A DNA stretch of 64,000 nucleotides, taken from Streptomyces sp. NBC_00299 (lineage in GTDB: Bacteria; Actinomycetota; Actinomycetes; Streptomycetales; Streptomycetaceae). Location of the stretch: positions 158,615-222,614 of the forward strand of contig NZ_CP108040.1 of NCBI RefSeq assembly GCF_036173045.1, read 5' to 3'. Shown here piece by piece: positions 50,575 through 59,201 of the stretch. The notes below the pieces were generated by a model. That model was not told the DNA's origin. It saw only the letters and a program-made list of their open reading frames with translations, and made no database searches. The translations under genes and the position numbers were made by a program. Positions within the stretch are counted from its first letter, which is position 1. Every line of letters begins with the position of its first letter.

Positions 50575-51414
50575 CTAGTGATCGTCTTCGCATGGGTGGT
50601 GTCCCCACTGCAGGGAACCGTGGGTTCGGTCGACCACAACCTCCCCGTGGTTGAGGGCATAGGGGGTCGCTGCCATCTCCGGATCGGCCTTGATGATCGC
50701 TAGAGCGGCCCCAGCGACGTTCATGTCGATGACGCCCTCGGCGCCCAGAAGCATCTGGTCGAGGTAGGCGGCGTAGTGCCGTGCCGCGCCCGGGCGCCGG
50801 TCCAGAGCGAAGCGGGTCGCACGGAGTTCTGGTTCGGTGAGTTCACCGGCTTCGCGGCGGCGCTGGCAACTGCAGCACAAATGGATTAGCCGCCATGGGT
50901 TGGGGGACTCCGGCTGCAAGCCGGTCTTACGGAGGAACGCCGGGGCCTTCGTCGCGGTGGGGTCTTCCAGGGCGACGATGTCGTGGGGCTGCGGGAGCTG
51001 CCGGGTCGGGTGGGACATCGAGCATCCCGGGCTGAGCGCGAACAGGAGCCTTCGGGTGGCGTCGGACATGCGAGGCGGTTCACCCTGGTCGGCAAGTGCC
51101 TCCTCTTCGTACTTGGCCTGGTGCCAGAGCCGTTCGAACCGACGGAGGGTCTTCTCGATACCGGTCGCTTGGCTGATGCCCACGCCCCAGTCGCGGACCC
51201 ACAACGTCAACTGGCCGACGATGGCCATCGTCAGACGCTGTTCGGGCACCTTGGCCAGGCGGAAGGCGTTGTGGACGCCAGTAGGGCTCTTGGCGACCGC
51301 CTCAGCCAGCTCCCGGACACTGGGCAGCCCGGCCCGGCGATGCAGGATGTGCAGCTCCTGGTTGAGGTCTCGGCGAGCACCGGGTGGCAGGTCCGGCCGT
51401 TCGATGACTCCCAT
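50575..51414 (-). CDS. Helix-turn-helix hypothetical protein (279 aa)
   Basis: The N-terminus (ARRDLNQELHILHRRAGLPS, VRELAEAVAKSPTGVHNAF) is an XRE-like helix-turn-helix of a type common in Streptomyces; the middle has FERLWHQAKYEEEALADQGE, and a CCSCQRRR motif near residue 185 may bind metal. The C-terminal half (QMLLGAEGVIDMNVAGAALA) has no family I know. Probably a DNA-binding regulator, downstream of a tiny membrane protein. Confidence 0.6.
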   Translation of the reverse strand: MGVIERPDLPPGARRDLNQELHILHRRAGLPSVRELAEAVAKSPTGVHNAFRLAKVPEQRLTMAIVGQLTLWVRDWGVGISQATGIEKTLRRFERLWHQAKYEEEALADQGEPPRMSDATRRLLFALSPGCSMSHPTRQLPQPHDIVALEDPTATKAPAFLRKTGLQPESPNPWRLIHLCCSCQRRREAGELTEPELRATRFALDRRPGAARHYAAYLDQMLLGAEGVIDMNVAGAALAIIKADPEMAATPYALNHGEVVVDRTHGSLQWGHHPCEDDH

Positions 51415-51450
51415 GTGGCTCTTGCCCTTCTCTCGTGCGAGTTCGTCGTA

Positions 51451-51582
51451 TCAGCGGGCAGCGGGGTTACGTCGTCCAGCGCGAGAGATTCGACGCCGGC
51501 GCCATTCGAGCCGGGCCCACCGGGCGCCCCAGGCAGCCAGTGCGACGAAGAGGCCGGACGCGACGTTCTCAACGATGTTCAT
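51451..51582 (-). CDS. Tiny putative membrane protein (43 aa)
   Basis: Starts MNIVENVASG with GGGAGGG upstream at good spacing. One hydrophobic helix (GLFVALAAWGARWA) is followed by a very basic tail (WRRRRISRAGRRNPAAR). It lies 36 bases before the helix-turn-helix gene, just as the 50-residue protein at 13280 precedes the HSP18-regulator-like gene. Confidence 0.5.
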   Translation of the reverse strand: MNIVENVASGLFVALAAWGARWARLEWRRRRISRAGRRNPAAR

Positions 51583-51733
51583 GGGGAAACCCTCCCAACG
51601 CGTATGGCGCGAATGGACGGATCTGAACAGCAAGTTCGCTACCCCCGGTCGACAGCAGGAGGCCCCGGGGCACCACGTCCCGGGACCTGACCCTCCGCTG
51701 ACCTTGCAGCCCAACGACTGGCCGGGCGGCGTG

Positions 51734-52060
51734 TCATGCCCAGTCGACGCCGAGGTCTCGTAGGGCTTCCAGCTGTTCCCGGGTGAGTTTGTGGCGCCTC
51801 GTTTTGGTGTTGGAGGTCCATACGCCGAGTTTCACGGTGACGGGTTCGGTTTCGCCGTCGAGTGTGATGTGTTCGCTGTGGCTGCGGGGTACGGGCCGCT
51901 GGCCTTCCCGTTCCACCCACTGTGTGAGGGCTGTCAGGCCGCGTTGGAAGGCCTGTTGCGCTTTGCTCGGGCCCTTCGCCGTGCGACCGGCCGCGGCCGC
52001 TGGGGCTGGAGCCTCGAGGGGTGTGATGCCCAACGCAGACAGCTGCTCCTGCTGTTCCGC
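51734..52060 (-). pseudogene. Truncated C-terminal copy of the terminal helicase gene
   Basis: The frame encodes SALGITPLEAPAPAAAAGRT...QAFQRGLTALTQWVEREG...DLGVDWA, matching the last about 105 residues of the helicase at 60168-62849 (there ending ELGMQWA). At DNA level 51924-52060 is identical over 137 bases to 60361-60497, then similarity ends abruptly at 52060/52061; the 3' part is more diverged. This is the tail of a second ttrA-like gene whose upstream part was removed, possibly when the neighbouring transposition module inserted. Confidence 0.85.
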
Positions 52061-52151
52061 TGTGATTGGGCGTTGGGGTGGCAGTGGTGGGCGTCAGTGG
52101 GTTGGTGATGTGGGTGTCCTGGTAGGGGGTGTGGGGTGGGGTTGTGGTCGC

Positions 52152-52215
52152 TGTCATGGGGTGACTAAGCGGCTGTTGTGGTGTGGCTAGCAGGTTGGTT
52201 GCTGGCTGTCATGGG
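52152..52215. repeat. Direct repeats upstream of the TniA/TniB module
   Basis: TGTCATGGG occurs at 52152-52160 and 52207-52215, each preceded by a GT/GCTG-rich context. The TGTCAT beginning recalls the ends of Tn5053/Tn552-type TniA elements, so one copy could be the left end and the other a transposase-binding site. No matching right end was found. Confidence 0.35.
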
Positions 52216-52265
52216 TTTCGTTGTTCCTGTGTGAGGGGTTGGCGGGGTTGGGTGGGCTGGGCCGT

Positions 52266-53606
52266 GTGACGGTTCAGGGGGTTTCGGCGGGTGAGCTCCG
52301 GGCGGGGTCGGCTGGGGTTGTGTCGGCGGGGGGTGTGCCGTTGGCGCGGGGTGTGGTGGTGCGGCGGCTTCTTGCGGTGGATGGGGAGGGGACGCTGTCG
52401 CGGTTGCATGTGCGGATTGCGGCGGAGCTGGCGGGGGTGTCGGAGCGGACGGTGTGGCGGTGGCTGGCCGATGGGCGTCGGGGGCATGTCGAGGCGCGGC
52501 CGCGGCAGGATGGGTTTTCGCTGAGTGACGCTTTGTGGGAGGTCCTCGCTCAGGCGGGCGGGAATGTCGCGGAGTTGCGGCGCAGGATGCTCCGGGCCCA
52601 GGAAGAGGGGGCGTTGGAGGGGTGGGGTGCGCGGTGTGTGCCCTCGCTGCCGACGCTGCACCGGGTGATCAAGCGGGATCTGGGGGCGGGCCGGGTTCTT
52701 GAAGTTGCTCGTTCGGCAGGGGCTCGGGTGGGGCTGGAGCCGAGCCGGTATGAGCGGGCGCTGGCGGATTTGGGGCTCGTGGACGGGGCGGGTGGTCCGC
52801 TTGTTGTCGATGGGCCGTCCGCCGATGTGCCGGTGCCGGAGGATGCTGCGGATGCGGGGGTGCGGGGCGGCGGTGTGCGGTTGTATGTGCCGGGGGCCCG
52901 GCTGGTGTCGACGCGGCAGGTGGCCGCTGTGGCGGAGGCTGTGGGGCATACGGTCGCGGCCCGCGGGATGTGCTGTGTGTACGGGGATACGGGCCTGGGG
53001 AAGACGGTCGCTGTCGAGCAGGCGTTGCATCTTCTGCCCGGCCGGGTGCCGGTGTGGCGGGTGGTGGCCGGCGTGGCGCCCGGTCTGCCGCAGTTGCGGG
53101 CCTCGCTGTGTGAAGGGCTCGGGCTGCCGTCGGGGGCGCTGCCGCACCGGGCCGGGCCGGCCAGCCAGGCTCTGACGCGGGCACTGGCTGAGCCGGGTGT
53201 GCTGTTTCTCGATGACGCCCAGCGGCTGACGCCGCCATTGCTGGATTATCTGCGGCAGTTGTGGGACGCGCCGGGCTGTGCGGCGGCGCTGGTGCTGTGT
53301 GGGGCTGGAAGCGAGCGTGCCCTGGCGCGTGCTTCGGCGCTGCGCTCGCGCGTGCTGACCTGGCACAAGGTCGGCCGGCTTGAGCCGTCTCAAGTACCGC
53401 AGACGCTGACCCTGTTCCATCCCGTGTGGGCGCAGGCGAGCCCGGAGGACCTTGCGCGGGCGGATGAGCAGATGGCGCGCGGCAATTTCCGCACGTGGGC
53501 GAAGATCACGTCGCATGTCTACGCAGCCCGCGAGCGTGGCCCCGCAAGGCGTGTGGACCGGGAGTTGATCGAGCAGGCCTGCGCGCGTCTTGGCCCCTAC
53601 CCGTGA
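52266..53606 (+). CDS. Fusion protein: TniA-like N-terminal domain plus TniB-like AAA+ ATPase
   Basis: 446 residues from GTG 52266 (a TTG at 52221 would add 15; neither has a strong ribosome-binding site). Residues about 30-170 match the N-terminal domain of the TniA encoded next (here SRLHVRIAAELAGVSERTVWRWLADG, there the SREHVRLAGECLGVSERTVWRWLAEA equivalent) and include SLPTLHRVIKRDLGAGR. The DDE domain is missing. Residues about 220-440 are an AAA+ ATPase: Walker A GDTGLGKT (about 240-247), Walker B VLFLDDAQRL, and a C-terminus (LFHPVWAQASPEDLARADEQ, GNFRTWAKIT) paralogous to the TniB at 55483. It may be a targeting or regulatory ATPase that binds the same DNA ends as TniA. Confidence 0.7.
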   Translation: MTVQGVSAGELRAGSAGVVSAGGVPLARGVVVRRLLAVDGEGTLSRLHVRIAAELAGVSERTVWRWLADGRRGHVEARPRQDGFSLSDALWEVLAQAGGNVAELRRRMLRAQEEGALEGWGARCVPSLPTLHRVIKRDLGAGRVLEVARSAGARVGLEPSRYERALADLGLVDGAGGPLVVDGPSADVPVPEDAADAGVRGGGVRLYVPGARLVSTRQVAAVAEAVGHTVAARGMCCVYGDTGLGKTVAVEQALHLLPGRVPVWRVVAGVAPGLPQLRASLCEGLGLPSGALPHRAGPASQALTRALAEPGVLFLDDAQRLTPPLLDYLRQLWDAPGCAAALVLCGAGSERALARASALRSRVLTWHKVGRLEPSQVPQTLTLFHPVWAQASPEDLARADEQMARGNFRTWAKITSHVYAARERGPARRVDRELIEQACARLGPYP

Positions 53607-53692
53607 CGGTCCGCGTTGCTCGGAGGGCTCGTGTGCGGGGGGCCTTCACCTGTTTTGACGGAGTGAGCGAAGACGGGCTTCACGGAAAGCGG

Positions 53693-55486
53693 ATGAGAAC
53701 GAAGGGGCATGGCGTGGACGGGCAGCGGTTGGCGCCGCCGGAGGATCCGGCCGGTGTTTTGGGGGAGGAGTCGCTGACGGCGTTGCGGGCGCCGGCGGTG
53801 CGTCGTCTGCTGGCGCTGCGCGCCGAGCGGCGGCTGTCGCGGGAGCATGTGCGCCTGGCCGGGGAGTGCCTGGGGGTGTCGGAGCGGACGGTGTGGCGGT
53901 GGTTGGCTGAGGCCTCCCGGTCGCCCCGGGCCGCGATCCGCCCCGGGGAACGCAGCGGTGACCGGTTCGAGGTCACCAGGGAGATCCGGGTGCTGCTGGC
54001 GTACTGGCACGGCAACGCTTCAGCGGTCCACCGCCAGTTGGTGGCCCGGGCCCGGACCGGCGGCCGTGAAGAGCAGCCGACGGCGGCGTCTGACTCCGCG
54101 GCTTCTCCCGCGGGCGCCCCGCCGGCTGCGGTGCCGTTGCTGGACCCGGTGCCGTCGTTGTCGACGTTCCTGCGCGCGGTGCGTCGTGATCTCACCGCGG
54201 GGGAGCGGGCCGGTCTTGCGACGGGACCGGATGCGGCCCGCGCGCATGACGTCTTCGGCAAGCGTCCGGCTTCTTGGCGCAATCATGTGTGGGAGGCCGA
54301 TCATGTCCAGGCACCGCTGCTGGTCGATGCCGACGGTGACCTGGTGCGCCCGTGGGTGACCTGGTTCATCGACACCGCTACCAAAGTCATCACCGGCACC
54401 GCGGTCACCCCTGGCGTTCCTTCCCGTGCCTCCGTGCTGGCCGCGCTGCGCGCCGCTGTGCTGCGTGAGGAGCCCTACGGCCCCGCGGGAGGGACACCGG
54501 AGCAGGTGCGGGTGGACCGGGGCAAGGACTTCCTGTCGACCACCGTCACCACCGCGTTCGGCACGATGGGCGTGACGGTGAAGGATCTTCCCGCTTACAG
54601 CCCCTATCTCAAGGGCACGGTGGAAAACCTCAACAGAGCGGTTGACCGGATGCTGTTCGCGGCCCTGCCCGGCTACAGCCTCACCCTCACCAAGCCCCGC
54701 TCCGGCCGGCGTAAAGGCGCGGGCCGCAGGCCGGAGACTTCCGGTGCCATGTCGTTTCAGGACTTCACCGCGCAGGTGCTGGCCTGGACCCACTGGTGGA
54801 ACACCGAGCACCGTCCCAAGGCGCTGTCTGGCCGTACGCCGCTTGAGGCATGGCAGGCTGATCCGACTCCCGTCACGGACGTCCCTGCCGCCGACTTGTG
54901 GACGTTCACCCTGGAGGACGACGGCCGTCCGCGGAAGCTGACCAGCCACGGTGTGCGGTGGCGCGGGCGCGCCTACATCGCCCCCTGGATGACCGGACAG
55001 GCCGGCCGTACCGTCACGGTGCGCTACATGCCACACCACGATCACGAGATCGACATCTGTGGCGCGAGCGGCGGTTATCTCGGGCCCGCGCACCTCGCGG
55101 ACGCGGCCACCCCCGAACAACTCGATGCCCTGCGCACAGCCCGTGCGGAGCGTGCCCGACGTCTGCGTGCCGAGGTGAAGGCCGCCGAGACGCTGCGCCG
55201 ACAGCGCTTCGCCCCGGCCACCACGGCCGGGCCGGCCCAACGGCTGGGAGCTCTCACCTCCGCTCAAGCCGGGCACGAACTGGCCGCCATCGAGCACACC
55301 GACGCCTCGAAGCTGGCGCTGCCGGACCTCATCCCGCCCGCCGCGCCACCGGCCGACTGGCGCACCCCGCCCTCCCTCGCCACCCGGACCGCGCCCGGCC
55401 GGCCTGCTCCCCTCCCCGCCGAACCGGCCGCCGACGGCCCGCCTGGCCCAACCGCACAGACCGCTGAAGACGGAGACGCCACGTGA
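53693..55486 (+). CDS. TniA/Mu-type DDE transposase
   Basis: 597 residues from ATG 53693 (GGAAAG upstream). The N-terminal HTH domain is at 30-80. The integrase core has the catalytic triad D203 (EADHVQAP), D275 (VRVDRGKDF) and E311 (GTVENLNR), with LPAYSPYLKG before the Glu. The Mu-C-like beta domain follows (HGVRWRGRAYIAPWMTG). Residues 130-150 and the C-terminus are Pro/Ala linkers. It catalyses DNA strand transfer with the ATPase encoded immediately downstream (ATGA-type overlap at 55483-55486). No TnsA-like endonuclease or TniQ target selector was found. Confidence 0.9.
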   Translation: MRTKGHGVDGQRLAPPEDPAGVLGEESLTALRAPAVRRLLALRAERRLSREHVRLAGECLGVSERTVWRWLAEASRSPRAAIRPGERSGDRFEVTREIRVLLAYWHGNASAVHRQLVARARTGGREEQPTAASDSAASPAGAPPAAVPLLDPVPSLSTFLRAVRRDLTAGERAGLATGPDAARAHDVFGKRPASWRNHVWEADHVQAPLLVDADGDLVRPWVTWFIDTATKVITGTAVTPGVPSRASVLAALRAAVLREEPYGPAGGTPEQVRVDRGKDFLSTTVTTAFGTMGVTVKDLPAYSPYLKGTVENLNRAVDRMLFAALPGYSLTLTKPRSGRRKGAGRRPETSGAMSFQDFTAQVLAWTHWWNTEHRPKALSGRTPLEAWQADPTPVTDVPAADLWTFTLEDDGRPRKLTSHGVRWRGRAYIAPWMTGQAGRTVTVRYMPHHDHEIDICGASGGYLGPAHLADAATPEQLDALRTARAERARRLRAEVKAAETLRRQRFAPATTAGPAQRLGALTSAQAGHELAAIEHTDASKLALPDLIPPAAPPADWRTPPSLATRTAPGRPAPLPAEPAADGPPGPTAQTAEDGDAT

Positions 55487-56226
55487 CCGCGGCCACCTAC
55501 CAGTACGTCGACCTGCCCGATGCGTCCGTGGTCACCACCCGCGCCCTGCTCACCGCCCGGGAGAACATCACCGATACCGCCGCTGCCCGCGCCATGATGT
55601 GCATCCACGGCGGCGCCGGCTTCGGCAAGACCCTCGCCGTCAACACCTGCCTGCGCGCACTCGAACCCAGCGAGGACGTCCGCAAGATCACCTTCCGTGC
55701 CCGGCCCACCGCCCGCGCGGTGCGCTACGAACTGTTCACCGCGCTCGACCTGGCCGGTGAACCGCCGCGCCACCCCAGCGAATTCGACCGTCTGCTGAAA
55801 ACCGCTCTGGCTGAACGCCCTCGCACCTTCCTGGTGGACGAGGCCCAGTGGCTCAACGGGGAGGCGTTCGAATACTTCCGCTATCTGTGGGACGAACCCT
55901 CAACCCAGCTCGCGATTATTTTCGTCGGCGGGGAGGGATGCCACACCGTGCTGCGCCGCGAACCGATGCTCTCCTCCCGCATCTTCATCTGGCAGCACTT
56001 CACCCGCCTCACCCCCAGCGAAGTCCTCGAGGCCATCCCCCTGTTCCACCCGGTCTGGGCCGACGCCGACCCCGACGACATCACTTTCGCCGACAGCCAC
56101 GCCGCACACGGCAACTTCCGCGCCTGGGCCCAGCTGACCGCCCACACCCGCACCGCCCTGGCCCGCACCGGCCGCCCCCGCGTGGACCAGGAGCTGCTGC
56201 GCTGGGCCTTCAGCCGCCTTGCCTGA
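55483..56226 (+). CDS. TniB/TnsC-like AAA+ ATPase
   Basis: 247 residues, start GTG at 55483 overlapping the TniA stop. Walker A GGAGFGKT (43-50), Walker B TFLVDEAQWL (D119, E120), sensor region LAIIFVGGEGCHTVL and a C-terminal helical part (LFHPVWADADPDDITFADSH, GNFRAWAQLT). This is the transposition regulator/target-DNA binding ATPase of Mu/Tn7/Tn5053-type elements. It shares its C-terminal half with the fusion gene at 52266-53606, so two paralogous ATPases flank the transposase. Confidence 0.85.
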   Translation: MTAATYQYVDLPDASVVTTRALLTARENITDTAAARAMMCIHGGAGFGKTLAVNTCLRALEPSEDVRKITFRARPTARAVRYELFTALDLAGEPPRHPSEFDRLLKTALAERPRTFLVDEAQWLNGEAFEYFRYLWDEPSTQLAIIFVGGEGCHTVLRREPMLSSRIFIWQHFTRLTPSEVLEAIPLFHPVWADADPDDITFADSHAAHGNFRAWAQLTAHTRTALARTGRPRVDQELLRWAFSRLA

Positions 56227-56295
56227 CGACCACGCGAGGGTTTCCGCAGACGTGTCCGCAGGCCCTCGGTCTGGGTCTGGCGCCGGGTCCGTGAA

Positions 56296-56330
56296 CAGTG
56301 GGGGCGGTCCCGATGGGACCGCCCCCACTG
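56296..56330 (+). terminator. Strong hairpin terminator of the Tni module
   Basis: Perfect 16-bp stem CAGTGGGGGCGGTCCC / GGGACCGCCCCCACTG with a GAT loop, followed by CCTTTTCCTT; 70 bases after the TniB stop. Confidence 0.85.
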
Positions 56331-58089
56331 CCTTTTCCTTGCAAAAGGTGCTCTCAAGAAGGCCTTGGCCGGTTGGTTCGGCCCCGCCGCGCAATGGCCG
56401 CTGGTCTCGGCGTTTTGGTGCCCTGCTGGCTTTGTTCTGCCTGCCTCGTGGTCTGTTGTCGGCAGCGACTGGTTGTGCCGCATGCCCGGACGCAGCCGCC
56501 GCGGCGCGGCGGCTCGGCGAGAGTCGGCTGCGGGGCAGAGGGGTCTGCGAGGGGATGCGGGAGAGCGTGCCGGTATCGGGTGAAGGTATCCGAAAGTCGT
56601 GGAAGAACTGAGCCCGTGCAGCGGGCCGGTGGCCGGCCGGGAAGCGGATGGCGGGGAAAGGAAATGGTTCGCAGAGAAGGCGAGAGGCCGGTTGGGGGTG
56701 GTTGCCGGCCCAAGGGCAACAGTCGGGCGCGAAGCGGCTGTTGAGCGCATGTGGCTGTCTCTGACGCGTGTAGTCGCTTTCAATGCTGATGTGGGGGCGT
56801 TGCGGGGTGACGGCGGAGGGCACACCGGCGTCGTCACGTGACGGCAGCGGGGTCTGGTGGCGGGGTAGCAGAGGACGCCAGCTGGGGGCGCTGCCGGCAT
56901 CGGCGGTGGCCGGCGGGCGCGCGAGAGAGCAGCTGCTGAGGAGTGCGGGCGAGGCGTCTTCTGGAGCCCTTGGCGGGTGCAGGCTGACGTGAGGCCCTGA
57001 GCGGTTTCTGGGCTGTGTGAGGGCGTGCGGGGCGCGGGGCTGGGCCGGCGTCGGAAACAGGCCCGGTGGGTCCTGTTTTCCGGTGCTGAGTAGCCGGCCA
57101 GGCAGGAAGTGGCGGGCAGGGGGGCGGCGTCTGAGCGTCTGGCGCTGCACGCGAGGGAGTTCGCCGGGCAAGCGGAAGCCTGCAGAGGCTTTCCTGCGGA
57201 AGAAGGCTCCGGAACAAGCTTGCTGAGGCCCTCAGTGGCCGCAAGGAGCTCTGCAACCGGCCTGTTGGCCTGAGAGTGCTCACAGGGGTGGGCGGCGCGC
57301 CAGGTCCTGCGGCAGGAGGCGTGACTGGTGCCTTGGCCCAGGTGCGTCCTGAGGGCTGGGTGCGGGCGGACGCCGGGGCGCGGCCTGTGGGGGCATTGCG
57401 GCCGGCGTGCGTGGGCGGGGTTGGCGCGCGGGGAGTCTGCTCCGCAAGGCAGGTGATGCGGCCCGTGTGGCGCAGCGGGTGCGTGCCCGGTTGTTCCTCA
57501 CGGGCCTTGCCGGGGCTTGGCAGCGTGGCGCTGTGGTGCCCGGCGGGTGGCTGTCCGCGGTGGGGGCAGCCGGGGGTGGTTCAGCAGAGTGTCCGTCGGC
57601 GGCGGGACGCGGCCTTCACGGACCGGTGCGCTACGGCCGGCTGGGCCGCCTGCGGGGGCCGCTCCCTGGGTGGAGCTGCTCGGGCCATCGGCGTCGTCCT
57701 CGTCCTGGCCCGGACCAGCCGGGGGAGGGCAAGGGGCGCCGGGCGGCGCCTGTGCGGGCCAGCCGGGTGCCCGGTGAGGGGTGCGCGATGGGCAGAAGGA
57801 CGCTGTGAGCGGTGGTGGCTGCCAGTACGACCACTGTCATCAGGGCGGTTGGTGTCTCCATGCCGCTGTCCTCCTTCGCCTGTCGTGTCTCGCCGGCCCG
57901 GCGCTGCGCGGGGCGGATTGCTGCTGCTGAACGGTCTTCTCAAGTCGGAGCGGCACACAGCGGGGCTGCGCACCGCGGCCGTGGCCAGGGCAATGGCCAG
58001 GTGGACGGGCGCCTGTCCGGGTCGAGTAAGGCGCCTCAGGGCGAACCTCCGGGAGCGGGCGCTCCTGGCAGTTCGTGGTCTCAAGGCTG

Positions 58090-58260
58090 AACTTGTCAGT
58101 GATTACTTGCAAGGTGAGACCTCAATTTTGGACAAACCCGAACGCCGTGAAAAAACGAATTCCGGAAAACGCCCTGACCTGCCGAATCTCTCATTTTCCG
58201 CGGCTCTTTTTTCATGGAAAAACCAGAAAATAAATCTCTGCTGGTGGGGGAAATGAATCC
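58090..58260. other. AT-rich island
   Basis: About 170 bases with many A/T runs (for example GTGAAAAAACGAATTCCGG, CTCTTTTTTCATGGAAAAACC, AGAAAATAAATC), in strong contrast to the surrounding DNA. TTTTCC and GGAAAA form an imperfect inverted repeat (about 58193-58220). It could be a promoter cluster, a transposon end, an origin or partition site, or recently acquired DNA. Confidence 0.5.
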
Positions 58261-58486
58261 GGTCTCAATTCCTCGCCCGGACGAGTGTGACGCCTTCACG
58301 GGGAGGCAGGCAGGTGTTGACGGGATTAGGGCGCGAGAGATTCGGCGGACCGGCTTTACGCGTAGCCTACTTCCCGCATTTCGATCCACTCGAACTGGAC
58401 TTTACCCCGCTTCCAGAAGCGGTAGATTAAGTGGATTTTACAGCTCCACTTACGCTCTGGCCTGCACATACTTCCGACCTCCGGTC

Positions 58487-58510
58487 AACCCGGATCCCCG
58501 GATCCGGGTT
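58487..58510. terminator. Hairpin
   Basis: Perfect 10-bp stem AACCCGGATC / GATCCGGGTT with a CCCG loop, followed by TTG; intrinsic-terminator-like, in an otherwise gene-free stretch. Confidence 0.6.
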
Positions 58511-58740
58511 TTGAACGGACGTCAGGAAAAAAGCATGGGCCACGAATCCAGTGAAGATCCACATTGCTGGTGATGATCACTCGCAGCATTATTACGGACT
58601 GCTGGAAGAGGAACTTGTCGTCCTGTATACGGCCGTGCGATTCTTTTTATGCGTCGGAGGGCAACCCGGCGTGCAGCAAGAAAACGGACGGGGTTCGTCC
58701 GGGTCACCAGAGAGTAAGGCGCCTAAGGGAGGCACCGAAA

Positions 58741-59130
58741 ATGATCACCAACTGGAGCGGGCTCCGCCCCCTTTCCCCTGCCGGGGGATGCGTTATAGAC
58801 GCTCCCGCGCACACCGGTTTCGGTTTCACCGGTAACCGCATCCCCGGCATCCTCACCAAGATCGGCATCGCGGTCGGCTCCTTCGCCCTGGCCGGCGCCT
58901 CCGCGCTCGGCCTGATCCACGCCGGCGTCGACTCGACCACGGCCACGGCCGTCATCGTCGCGGCGGGCAAGACCAGCGCCGCGGCCACCGTCGCCGCCTA
59001 CGCGATCGCCGACCGCCGCGCCCGTCGCCGGCGCCGGCGTGAGGCCCAGCACCCGGCCTTCACGCCGGACGAGCGCGTCCCCCCTTCCACCCAGGCCCCG
59101 GCCGGCGACCAGCCCGCAGGGGCGAACTGA
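58741..59130 (+). CDS. Small membrane protein (129 aa)
   Basis: The ATG is preceded by GGGAGG (58728-58733). The first 35 residues are polar with SPAGGCVIDAPAHTG; two hydrophobic helices follow (ILTKIGIAVGSFALAGASALGLI and TATAVIVAAGKTSAAATVAAYAIA), then a highly basic segment (DRRARRRRRRE) and a polar, Pro-rich tail. Topology: probably two membrane spans with the basic tail inside. No known family. Followed by a hairpin and the XRE gene. Confidence 0.65.
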   Translation: MITNWSGLRPLSPAGGCVIDAPAHTGFGFTGNRIPGILTKIGIAVGSFALAGASALGLIHAGVDSTTATAVIVAAGKTSAAATVAAYAIADRRARRRRRREAQHPAFTPDERVPPSTQAPAGDQPAGAN

Positions 59131-59133
59131 GAC

Positions 59134-59177
59134 GTGCGGCAGGCAGGCGCACCCCGCGGTGCGCCTGCCTCCCGCAC
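59134..59177. terminator. Hairpin between the small membrane protein and the XRE gene
   Basis: AGGCAGGCGCACC (59141-59153) pairs with GGTGCGCCTGCCT (59158-59170) around a CCGC loop, with GTGCGG/CCGCAC extending the stem outside. Confidence 0.7.
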
Positions 59178-59201
59178 TCCCGGTTCAAGGGAGGAACGAC
59201 C

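Larger units (their letters stand above)
56331..58740. other. 2.4-kb gene-poor spacer
   Basis: A long stretch with pronounced G excess on the plus strand from about 56380 to 57800, in which I find no supported gene: the open frames on either strand have no ribosome-binding sites, no coherent protein composition and no family resemblance. It may hold the right end of the Tni element, but I found no partner to the TGTCATGGG repeats. The right portion contains the AT-rich island and a hairpin, listed separately. Confidence 0.5.

Noticed and set aside
56331..58300. Plus-strand open frames such as 57276-58256
   Set aside because: No ribosome-binding site, G-skewed low-complexity translation, no homology by eye; probably non-coding.
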